From positions 1 through 20,006 of the forward strand of contig PMST01000530.1 of the NCBI GenBank assembly GCA_003168295.1: 20,006 nucleotides of DNA. The letters run 5' to 3'. Of the stretch, positions 14,850-20,006 are shown in pieces (the stretch's first letter is position 1; every line of letters starts with the position of its first letter). The notes beneath the pieces were generated by a model. That model did no database searches and had not been told where the DNA came from. It saw only the letters and a list, made by a program, of their open reading frames with translations. The position numbers were made by a program, and so were the translations under genes. The DNA comes from Actinomycetota bacterium (lineage in GTDB: Bacteria > Actinomycetota > Actinomycetes > Streptosporangiales > Streptosporangiaceae).

Positions 14850-15547
14850 CGGCGGCGATTATCGAAGACCATCCGGTCGTCACCGAGGGGGTGGCGTCCT
14901 GGATCCGGTCCGATCCGGGCCAGCGGGTGCGGCTGGTGCTGACGGCGCGTGACCTGACCGGGCTCCGCGCCGTGCCGCCGCCGTCGGCCGACGTGATCAT
15001 CCTGGACCTGGAGCTGTCCGGCGAGCTGGTCACCGCGCAGATTCCCGAGCTGGTGGCAGCCGGATACCGGGTGGTGGCCTTCTCCGGGCACAGCGATCCG
15101 GCGATCGTGATGGAGACGCTGGACAACGGCGCGCACGCCTACGTGTCCAAGGAGGAGGGCAGCGACCATCTGGTCGAGGCCGTGCTGGCGGCTGCCGCCG
15201 ACCGGCCGTACGTGACCCGGTCGCAGGCCAGGGCGATGCTCGCCGACCAGCGCCCGGCCCGGCCGACGCTATCGGAGCAGGAGCGGCAGGCGCTGCTGCT
15301 GTGGTTCCAGGGCATGTCGAAAGCATCGGTCGGGCGGCGCATGTCGATCAGCGAGAACACAGTCCGGCAGTACATCAGCCGTGCGCGCGCCAAGTACGCA
15401 GCCACCGGGCGGACCGCGCCGAGCAAGGACGCGCTGCTCGCCCGCGCGATCGAGGACGGCGTGATCAAGCCAGGCGAGATCACGCCGTACACGTCATTCG
15501 CCCGCACCGCGGCCGGGCACCCCAGCGAGGGTGCCCCGGACCGGTGA
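14834..15547 (+). CDS. NarL/FixJ-family response regulator
   Basis: A 237-residue two-component regulator. The receiver domain has the acidic pair Glu11-Asp12 (IIEDHPVV), the phosphoacceptor Asp58 in VIILDLEL, a Ser84 switch position in VVAFSGHSD and Lys106 in YVSKEEG. The LuxR-type helix-turn-helix at about 146-193 reads LSEQERQALLLWFQGMSK, then SISENTVRQYISRARAKYAA. A tail of about 40 residues follows. The ATG at 14834 has GGAGG upstream (GGCGGAGGCACG) and lies inside the end of the preceding gene. It is thus the third member of a coupled sensor-partner-regulator operon and is presumably phosphorylated by the first kinase. Targets are unknown; the operator-like repeats upstream of the operon are candidates. 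Confidence 0.9.
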   Translation: MEQQVTAAIIEDHPVVTEGVASWIRSDPGQRVRLVLTARDLTGLRAVPPPSADVIILDLELSGELVTAQIPELVAAGYRVVAFSGHSDPAIVMETLDNGAHAYVSKEEGSDHLVEAVLAAAADRPYVTRSQARAMLADQRPARPTLSEQERQALLLWFQGMSKASVGRRMSISENTVRQYISRARAKYAATGRTAPSKDALLARAIEDGVIKPGEITPYTSFARTAAGHPSEGAPDR

Positions 15548-15569
15548 ATGGCCCGGGACACCCTGTCCC
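15515..15569 (+). terminator. double GC hairpin at the end of the sensor operon
   Basis: GGGCACCC (15515-15522) pairs perfectly with GGGTGCCC (15529-15536) within the last codons of the regulator gene. A second hairpin, GGGACA (15555-15560) with TGTCCC (15564-15569) and a 3-nt loop, follows the stop and is trailed by C-rich sequence. Two consecutive stems without T-tract fit an actinobacterial terminator. Confidence 0.55.
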
Positions 15570-15668
15570 CCCCGGAGCTCCCCGGCGAATCGACCGCAAG
15601 CCGACACCAGGCGGCATGGCCGGGCGCAGCGGCGTCATCAGATCGCGGGCTGGCGCACAGTCAGCATT

Positions 15669-15706
15669 CCCGATCGAGGGCGACAATGTCATGACGCCCG
15701 ATCGGG
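15669..15706. terminator. inverted repeat between convergent genes
   Basis: CCCGATCG at 15669-15676 and CGATCGGG at 15699-15706 are perfect inverted copies, with a smaller palindrome GACAATGTC (15682-15690) in between. It lies just past the end of the minus-strand SnoaL-like gene and after the regulator operon, so termination for the minus-strand gene is the likely role. Confidence 0.45.
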
Positions 15707-15724
15707 TGACACGACGGCCGGAAA

Positions 15725-16183
15725 CTATGCCTCCACGGCGGTGTTGATCTCGGACATCACCTCGGGATCACCGCGCTCGAACGCCTGCCAGAAGGCCGTG
15801 TCCTCGTAGATCCGGGCCCGCGCCACCTTGCCGTCCCGGAACACGTAGATGGCCACGATGTAGTTGGTGTACCTGCGGGCTGGATTGGCCCGGGGGACAG
15901 CGTGAGTTTCCGTCTCCACCACCACCCGGTCGTCTTCCGCCGTCATGGAGCGGATGATGGTCTTGAGCCCATCTCCCGGCCCGTACTCGTCGGGGTACCG
16001 GAACACCTCCTTGGCGCGCTCGAGCCCGGAAAGGATCTCGCTGGCCGAATGGGGCCGTCCGGCCGCGGGGTGGCTCGAGGGGTGCGCCTCAATGGTGTAT
16101 TCGAAGTCGTCGGTGACGAGCCCGGGGTGGACCCCGTTCTCCGTCATCGTCTGGGCCATCCGCTTCATGTCCTCAAGGTCCAT
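15725..16183 (-). CDS. SnoaL-like/NTF2-fold protein
   Basis: A cytoplasmic protein of 152 residues from the ATG at 16183-16181, preceded on the minus strand by CGGAGACGGCG. An in-frame upstream ATG at 16237 is less likely. It shows the alpha+beta cone of the NTF2/SnoaL superfamily: an N-terminal helix (MKRMAQTMTENGV), DDFEYTIEAHP, a central strand RVVVETETHAV, then NYIVAIYVFRDGKVARARIY followed by EDTAFWQAF. This fold serves as isomerase, cyclase, dehydratase or simple ligand-binding protein, and the active residues cannot be assigned. It is divergent from a TetR gene with a short spacer containing a repeated element, so it is probably controlled by that repressor. Confidence 0.8.
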   Translation of the reverse strand: MDLEDMKRMAQTMTENGVHPGLVTDDFEYTIEAHPSSHPAAGRPHSASEILSGLERAKEVFRYPDEYGPGDGLKTIIRSMTAEDDRVVVETETHAVPRANPARRYTNYIVAIYVFRDGKVARARIYEDTAFWQAFERGDPEVMSEINTAVEA

Positions 16184-16264
16184 CGCCGTCTCCGTTCCGT
16201 TCGCCGCTGGTCCGGGCCTTACGCACGGGGCCCTCACATCGGTATGGCAAGTCGCCGGTATAAT

Positions 16265-16305
16265 CGGAGACTACGCCCCGTATAGTACCGGAGACAGCGC
16301 CCCGT
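16265..16305. promoter_or_regulatory. directly repeated operator-like element between SnoaL-like and TetR genes
   Basis: CGGAGACTACGCCCCGT (16265-16281) is repeated as CGGAGACAGCGCCCCGT (16289-16305), identical at 15 of 17 positions with a 24-bp period. CCGGTA (16255-16260) and TACCGG (16286-16291) form an inverted pair around the first copy. TATAAT at 16259-16264 resembles a -10 box. Placement between divergent genes suggests binding by the adjacent TetR regulator. Confidence 0.5.
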
Positions 16306-16346
16306 TTGTCAATCCTGGATCGGAGAAGTTCCTGACGGCCAGACCC

Positions 16347-16961
16347 ATGCGAGCCGACGCCCGCCGAAACCATGACCGGCTCATCGAGGTAGCGACCGCC
16401 GCCTTCGCCACCGAGGGAGTCTCCGTCTCTCTGGATGAAATTGCCCGCCGGGCCGCCGTTGGTCCGGGGACCCTCTATCGGAACTTCCCGACGAAGGAGT
16501 CTCTTATCGAGGCGGTGGTCCATCACCGGCTGCAGCAGCTGGTCGACGACGCTCGGGCCCTGCACGACTCTCCCGAGCCTGGCGTAGCTCTGCTCGAATT
16601 CGTGGACTATCTGGTCACCGAGGTCGCGGCCAAGCGCGATCTCGTGGACGCTCTGGCCAATGGCGGAGTGGATGTGGGACCTGTCGTCACGGCGACGAGC
16701 CACGAACTCCGGAGTGAAATCGGTCATCTCTTGCGTCGGGGCCAGCGAAGCGGGGCGGTTCGGACCGACATCGGAACTGCGGAGCTCATGGCCTTGATGT
16801 CTGGGGTAATAATGGCCCTCGGACCCCAGCTCGGTGAGCCTCCGGATCCGCGTGCGGTACTTGCCGTACTGCATGACGGACTTCGAAGCAGACCGGGCCA
16901 CCGCGGATCACGATCGAGAGCCGAGCAGACGGAATCTCCCCAGCCGAGTACCGGCCGGTAG
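16347..16961 (+). CDS. TetR-family transcriptional regulator
   Basis: A 204-residue DNA-binding repressor from the ATG at 16347. Longer in-frame starts would cross the divergent gene and are rejected. The N-terminal HTH domain reads MRADARRNHDRLIEVATAAF, then VSLDEIARRAAVGPGTLYRN and FPTKESLIEAVV (about 28-60). The C-terminal ligand/dimer domain (65-190) has helices such as LLEFVDYLVTEVAAKRDLVD and ELMALMSGVIMAL and resembles regulators with the SBD-like fold common in actinobacteria. The chain ends in an Arg/Ser-rich tail. It is transcribed away from the SnoaL-like gene, the classical arrangement of a TetR repressor and its target. Sampled stretches are near 63% G+C, lower than much of the window. 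Confidence 0.88.
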   Translation: MRADARRNHDRLIEVATAAFATEGVSVSLDEIARRAAVGPGTLYRNFPTKESLIEAVVHHRLQQLVDDARALHDSPEPGVALLEFVDYLVTEVAAKRDLVDALANGGVDVGPVVTATSHELRSEIGHLLRRGQRSGAVRTDIGTAELMALMSGVIMALGPQLGEPPDPRAVLAVLHDGLRSRPGHRGSRSRAEQTESPQPSTGR

Positions 16962-17103
16962 CAACTTACGTACCTGCCAGGAAAGATCGCTGGTGAACAC
17001 GCTGCCCAGGATCGGCCTGCCCATCAATTAATCTGTTACCGTGCTCCCGTCCCAGGCAATTCTGGGGTTGCTTTTCGGCCTGCTATGTACCCTGCTTATC
17101 CCT

Positions 17104-17134
17104 TTTCGGCAGGGCGCTCATTTCGGCAGGGCGC
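17104..17134. repeat. 14-bp direct repeat upstream of the GDSL hydrolase
   Basis: TTTCGGCAGGGCGC occurs at 17104-17117 and 17121-17134, a 17-bp period, about 30 bp before the start codon. TTTTCGGC is also found near 17075. It could be a binding array near the promoter or 5' leader. Confidence 0.7.
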
Positions 17135-17165
17135 GCTCCCGAAGCACCTAAAAGAGGAGTCTCCC

Positions 17166-18071
17166 GTGCTTCGAAGTTTGCTCGTCCTGCTCATCGCCTT
17201 GCTCGCGGTCACCTTGACGTGCGTCATTCCCGTCTTCGGCGCCGCCAGCGCGGCCGCTAACGCCGGTATCAGCCAGTCAGCCGCAAAACAGTACTATCTG
17301 GCCCTTGGCGACTCGCTCGCCGCCGGGGACCAGCCGAACCGGAATGCCACCCAGGGCTATGCGAACCAATTGGACACCGAGCTCCGCTCGCACGGTCGCG
17401 TCTTGTCGCTCGACGACCTCGGTTGCGCGGGCGAGACGACCTGGACGTTTATCCACGGCGGCGTCTGCTGGTACCCGGGCGAGCCCGGCATGGGTGATCA
17501 ACTGCGGGCCGCGCTCGACTTCCTGCAGGCCCATTCGGGACACGTCCCGCTGATCACGATCGATATCGGCGGCAACGACCTGAACGCCTGCGACGGCCTC
17601 AGTTCCGTCTCCGCGGCAGGCGCCTGCGGCGAATCGCTGATTCCCCGGATGAGCCATAATCTGACCGCCATCCTAAAGACGCTGCGCACGGCGGACCCGT
17701 CGGCCGTAATCACCGGGCTGAATTACTACGTCCCCGAGGTGGTCTACTGGATTGACGGAGCCGCGGGCCGGTCGTACGCGACCACCCAGCTCTCGGTCAC
17801 GAAGTCGATGAACGCGGCGCTTGCCGCCGACTACAAGGCGGCCCCGGCGCGTTATGCGGACGTGTTCTCCAAGTTCAAGAGCGGCGACCTGACCGACAAG
17901 ACCACGCTGCCGGGCTACGGCAGCGTCCCGGTAGCCGTCGCGCTGGTGTGCCAGTGGACCTGGATGTGCGCCGCCCCGCCCGAAGGCGGGGACGACCACG
18001 CGAACAAGGAGGGCTACGGCGCCATCGCCGCGGCGATTTATGCCGTACTCCCCGCGAGCATCGCCAAATAG
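17166..18071 (+). CDS. secreted SGNH/GDSL-family esterase or lipase
   Basis: A 301-residue exported hydrolase. The GTG at 17166 is chosen because GAGGAG lies six bases upstream and a signal peptide follows directly (VLRSLLVLLIALLAVTLTCV, ending near AASAAA at about 30). The SGNH blocks are present: block I YYLALGDSLAAGD with the nucleophile Ser50, block II Gly in DLGCAGETT, block III GGND with Asn137, and block V GDDHANKEGYGAIA with Asp276 and His278. Several cysteines (LGCAG, GVCWY, NACD, GACGE, LVCQW, WMCA) suggest disulfides, as in Streptomyces-type extracellular lipases. It acts outside the cell on esters, with lipid or acetylated polymer as the likely substrate. No dedicated partner gene is present. 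Its end overlaps a hairpin shared with the convergent gene. Confidence 0.9.
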   Translation: MLRSLLVLLIALLAVTLTCVIPVFGAASAAANAGISQSAAKQYYLALGDSLAAGDQPNRNATQGYANQLDTELRSHGRVLSLDDLGCAGETTWTFIHGGVCWYPGEPGMGDQLRAALDFLQAHSGHVPLITIDIGGNDLNACDGLSSVSAAGACGESLIPRMSHNLTAILKTLRTADPSAVITGLNYYVPEVVYWIDGAAGRSYATTQLSVTKSMNAALAADYKAAPARYADVFSKFKSGDLTDKTTLPGYGSVPVAVALVCQWTWMCAAPPEGGDDHANKEGYGAIAAAIYAVLPASIAK

Positions 18072-18086
18072 GCGGGCGAAGCTCGC
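18054..18086. terminator. hairpin across the end of the GDSL gene
   Basis: GCGAGC-A-TCGCC (18054-18065) pairs with GGCGA-A-GCTCGC (18075-18086), eleven pairs with one mismatch and a 9-nt loop that includes the TAG stop codon. It precedes the convergent SnoaL-like gene. The likely role is a bidirectional terminator. Confidence 0.55.
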
Positions 18087-18111
18087 ATCTTAAAGCGCTC
18101 ATGATCCGCTG

Positions 18112-18570
18112 TCAGGCGAGGCCGAGCTGGCGCTGCTGCAGCCGTGCGTCCCAGAAGGCGGAGATGACGATGAGCTGGTCGCCGTCCCACTTGGTGGTCT
18201 GGCCGAACTCGACGTCGAACGCCTTTCCCGTCGGGGGGATCACGGTGCCGTCAGGCAGCGCCATCTCTCCGGTGAAGGTGCCGGTAGCGTTAGTAACGAC
18301 CGTGATCCAGTCGCCGCCGCCGAACTGGACCGGGTACGGGTCGCTATATACGTGCATGTCGGGGAACATGTGCAGCATCTGCTGCATCGCCGCGGCGTGC
18401 GCTTCCTTTCCGTAGACCGGCTCGGCGAGCCCGGTGATGTACGCGACCATGTCCGGGTGGTGGACCTCGTCCACCGCGGCGAAGTCGCGGGCGTTGAACG
18501 CGTCGTCGCCCTTCTTCATGAGCGCGAGCAGGCGCGCGGTCCGGCCGGCGTCTTGGGTCGGGATGGTCAT
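18112..18570 (-). CDS. SnoaL-like ester cyclase/polyketide-cyclase family protein
   Basis: A 152-residue cytoplasmic protein of the SnoaL-like NTF2 fold, different from the other SnoaL-like protein in this window. The ATG (18570-18568) has a strong AAAGGAG six bases before it. Typical parts are the helix LLALMKKGDDAFNARDFAAV, then DEVHHPDMVAYITG, then MLHMFPDMHVYSDPYPVQF, and the C-terminal strand QTTKWDGDQLIVISAFWDAR followed by LQQRQLGL. The His-His-Pro-Asp and the Asp in FPDMH are conserved-looking acid/base candidates. The family includes cyclases of aromatic polyketide pathways and many stand-alone proteins of unknown substrate. Upstream on the same strand lies the remnant of an oxidoreductase, so it was probably the second gene of a two-gene unit controlled by the divergent TetR. 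Confidence 0.85.
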   Translation of the reverse strand: MTIPTQDAGRTARLLALMKKGDDAFNARDFAAVDEVHHPDMVAYITGLAEPVYGKEAHAAAMQQMLHMFPDMHVYSDPYPVQFGGGDWITVVTNATGTFTGEMALPDGTVIPPTGKAFDVEFGQTTKWDGDQLIVISAFWDARLQQRQLGLA

Positions 18571-18648
18571 GAGGACTCCTTTTGCTAGGTGGTGATGGTG
18601 ACGTTCACGGCCGGATGGCCTGGCTCTGCGTGCGGCCGCCCGCGAGCC

Positions 18649-18720
18649 TCACGAGAACGCCGCGGCGTAGTCGGCGGCGAACTGCTCGAAGGAACGCGCG
18701 GGATCATGCCGAAACCTTCC
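18649..18720 (-). pseudogene. internally deleted NAD(P)-binding oxidoreductase (NmrA/SDR-like) remnant
   Basis: On the minus strand the frame ending at TGA (18651-18649) reads ARSFEQFAADYAAAFS before the stop. This is the characteristic C-terminal end of NmrA-like/atypical short-chain dehydrogenase proteins, whose last residues are commonly RSFxxFAxDxAxAF. Upstream, GGAAGG (18720-18715) lies eight bases before an ATG (18707-18705), as if the original ribosome-binding site and start codon were kept. That ATG is in a different frame from the C-terminal piece and is separated from it by only a few codons, whereas intact relatives have about 250-290 residues. A deletion of most of the gene is the simplest explanation. 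The family call rests on a very short stretch. Confidence 0.5.
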
Positions 18721-18752
18721 TATAGTCTACTCAAATCTTAGTGTTGACTATA
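18721..18752. promoter_or_regulatory. imperfect 32-bp palindrome, probable TetR operator
   Basis: TATAGTC (18721-18727) and GACTATA (18746-18752) are perfect inverted arms, and several inner bases also pair around the centre at 18736. A similar motif (AAACTTAGAGTG) occurs at about 18872, close to the TetR start, resembling AATCTTAGTGTT inside the palindrome. The site lies directly upstream of the remnant's RBS and divergent from the TetR gene, so it is a likely operator for that regulator. Confidence 0.55.
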
Positions 18753-18900
18753 GCATTTTTTCGCTCGGACTTATTCCGGCCCGGTGCTGCGAGGTGGCGA
18801 GCAGGTTCACGGCGACGTGCCCTAGGGCAACCAACACGGTAGTGACTGCTCGATTTTTGTTGTGCGCCTAAAACTTAGAGTGCCCTGCTAGGCTGCTGGG

Positions 18901-19518
18901 ATGGCCGCCATCGGACTGCGCGAGCTCAAGAAGGCACGCACCCGCCAGCTCATCGCCGACACCGCGGCCCGCCTGTTCGCCGAACGCGGCTACGAGCACG
19001 TCGCCGTCACCGACGTGGCCCGCGCGGCCGAGGTCGCCGAGCAGACCGTCTACAACTACTTCCCGGCCAAGGAGCAGCTGGTCACCGATCGCGAGCAGCA
19101 GATCCAGGACCGGCTGAGCGACCTGATCCGCTCCCGGCCGCCCGCCGTCACCCCGGCCGCCGCCATCCGCGACTTCGTCCTGGAGTCCGTCGACGCGATC
19201 CGCCGCATCGCGCCGGAGATGTGGCGCGGCGAGCTCGGCTACCTGGCGGCCATCAGCCCGGCCGTGCACCGGCTGGCCCTGGAGCTGACCGACCGCCAGG
19301 CCGCCGCCCTCGCCAGCGCTATCAGCGACACCACCACCGTCGCCCCGGAGATCGCCAGGCTGCAGGGGATCGCGCTGGCCGGCGTGTTCCAGATCATCAT
19401 CAGCGAGGCCGGCCAGCGCACCCGCGAGGGCCAGAGCCAGCCGGAGATCGCCAACGAGCTGCATCCGATCATCGAAAACGTTCTGGACGAGCTCGACCGT
19501 TGGCTCAGCGCGTGCTAG
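18901..19518 (+). CDS. TetR-family transcriptional regulator
   Basis: A 205-residue repressor from the ATG at 18901. No good ribosome-binding site precedes it, so leaderless translation is possible. The HTH domain reads LRELKKARTRQLIADTAARL, then VAVTDVARAAEVAEQTVYNY and FPAKEQLVTDREQQ (about 36-65). The ligand-binding half has helices such as RDFVLESVDAIRRIAPEMW and IARLQGIALAGVFQIIISEA, and it closes with IIENVLDELDRWLSAC. It is of the general type found beside short-chain oxidoreductases. Here the divergent target appears to be deleted, with only the SnoaL-like gene remaining further along. The TAG stop shares the palindrome CTAG with the stop of the convergent YjbR-like gene. Confidence 0.9.
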   Translation: MAAIGLRELKKARTRQLIADTAARLFAERGYEHVAVTDVARAAEVAEQTVYNYFPAKEQLVTDREQQIQDRLSDLIRSRPPAVTPAAAIRDFVLESVDAIRRIAPEMWRGELGYLAAISPAVHRLALELTDRQAAALASAISDTTTVAPEIARLQGIALAGVFQIIISEAGQRTREGQSQPEIANELHPIIENVLDELDRWLSAC

Positions 19519-19946
19519 TCGAGCAGTGCGGTGAGCTTCTTCGGCGCGAGGACCCGGTAGCTCTCGGTCACGAGCTCACGGATCTCCTCCCAGTCCGTGT
19601 CGCCGGTGAGCAGTACCCCGATGCGATCACGGCCGGCTCGCGTGGCGAAGAACGGGCGGCCCACGGCCAGCAGCGCATCGCGTTCGTCTGGGTCGACGCG
19701 CAACACGAGCAGCGGGCCGGGCTTGCCGGTTGGGCCCTCCCATGCCACCAGCAAGCAGAACGACCTCCGGCGGATGTCGAACGAGTACGCCGTCGATCTC
19801 GTTCTGGTTAGTGAACCGTCGACCCGCACCGTCACTTCGGGCAGCGCCAGGCATAGCGTGCGGACCCGCTCGACGATGCCCGCCGGGACCTCTACGGGCG
19901 CCCCCGCGCGAGCCGCTGGCGAACCGCCGTCGTTCCGTTGCCGCAC
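19515..19946 (-). CDS. MmcQ/YjbR-like (DUF419-type) protein
   Basis: A 143-residue cytoplasmic protein starting at GTG (19946-19944), preceded on the minus strand by GGTAGG. The fold is that of the CyaY-like YjbR family: an N-terminal helix VERVRTLCLALPEVTVRV, strands SFCLLVAWEG and PLLVLRVDPDERDALLAV, then RPFFATRAGRDRIGVLLTG, and the final helix WEEIRELVTESYRVLAPKKL. The last part (WEEIxxLVxxSYRxLAPKKL) is a good family mark. These proteins are thought to bind DNA or small ligands, without a known enzymatic role. It is convergent with and overlaps the TetR stop codon by 3 bp. It may be cotranscribed with something beyond the right edge; the last 60 bases show no gene. Confidence 0.8.
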   Translation of the reverse strand: MRQRNDGGSPAARAGAPVEVPAGIVERVRTLCLALPEVTVRVDGSLTRTRSTAYSFDIRRRSFCLLVAWEGPTGKPGPLLVLRVDPDERDALLAVGRPFFATRAGRDRIGVLLTGDTDWEEIRELVTESYRVLAPKKLTALLD

Positions 19947-20006
19947 CGGCGACCTACCCTCGGAACGCAGTTCGGGTTGCGGCTGCGGTGGAGCTGAAGT
20001 ACTCGG

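Larger units (their letters stand above)
18571..18900. other. divergent spacer with oxidoreductase remnant and operator-like palindrome
   Basis: This stretch of about 330 bases contains no intact gene. It holds a gene remnant (18649-18720), a 32-bp imperfect palindrome (18721-18752), and an A+T-rich patch (18720-18775) that should carry promoters for both directions. Confidence 0.6.

Noticed and set aside
13479..15169. Long minus-strand open frames opposite the sensor operon (over 400 codons)
   Set aside because: They are antisense to well-supported kinase and regulator genes and give Arg/Gly/Pro-rich translations without motifs, as expected of G+C-rich shadow frames.
15945..16346. In-frame upstream extension of the first TetR gene
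   Set aside because: It would cross the divergent SnoaL-like gene and the operator-like repeats; the HTH domain begins normally at ATG 16347.
17085..17165. Earlier ATG for the GDSL hydrolase
   Set aside because: It would put 27 non-hydrophobic residues before the signal peptide and ignore the good RBS at the GTG 17166.
1..20006. CRISPR array, insertion sequence, prophage or integrative-element ends
   Set aside because: No regularly spaced repeats beyond two-copy ones, no transposase or integrase-like frame, and no tRNA attachment site were seen.

Overview
The window is about 70% G+C, with GTG starts, ATGA/GTGA-coupled genes and actinobacterial regulator families (NarL-type sensor kinases, PknB-like kinase, several TetR/XRE regulators). 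It is most likely a chromosomal piece of a filamentous, soil-type actinomycete. I cannot place it to genus. No rRNA, tRNA, CRISPR array, transposase or phage structural gene was seen.

Left part (1-6400). A 5'-truncated DHA2-type MFS exporter is followed by a 0.7 kb gene-poor stretch. That stretch holds a possible membrane-protein remnant, a tandem 17-bp repeat and a 13-bp inverted repeat in front of an MDR quinone oxidoreductase. Next comes a tightly coupled redox operon: a lactate 2-monooxygenase-like flavoenzyme of lower G+C, an OsmC-like protein, a CoA-disulfide-reductase-like flavoprotein, and a left-handed beta-helix (gamma-carbonic-anhydrase-like) protein that looks cut short. A perfect 12-bp inverted repeat separates this operon from a convergent gene for a small secreted protein.

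Middle (6400-12500). A membrane Ser/Thr protein kinase with an extracytoplasmic domain is followed by an unusually A+T- and purine-rich leader of about 170 bp carrying a 19-codon micro-ORF. An XRE-type regulator comes next. Convergent to it are two coupled, paralogous AIM24-domain genes, each with an N-terminal four-cysteine zinc ribbon.

Right part (12500-20006). A three-gene signalling operon encodes a NarL-type histidine kinase, a second membrane sensor whose ATPase domain looks degenerate, and a LuxR-type response regulator, all translationally overlapped. It ends in two GC-rich hairpins. Then follow a SnoaL-like gene divergent from a TetR regulator (with a 24-bp-spaced repeat between them), a secreted SGNH/GDSL hydrolase, a second SnoaL-like gene, and a second TetR regulator. 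The last divergent pair seems to have lost its partner: only an apparent RBS, a start codon and the last ~15-20 codons of an NAD(P)-binding oxidoreductase remain beside a palindromic operator-like site. A YjbR-like gene closes the window.

No single certain new system stands out. The parts most worth a second look are the deleted oxidoreductase locus, the kinase/XRE/AIM24 neighbourhood with its odd leader, the degenerate second sensor, and the redox operon with its truncated last gene.
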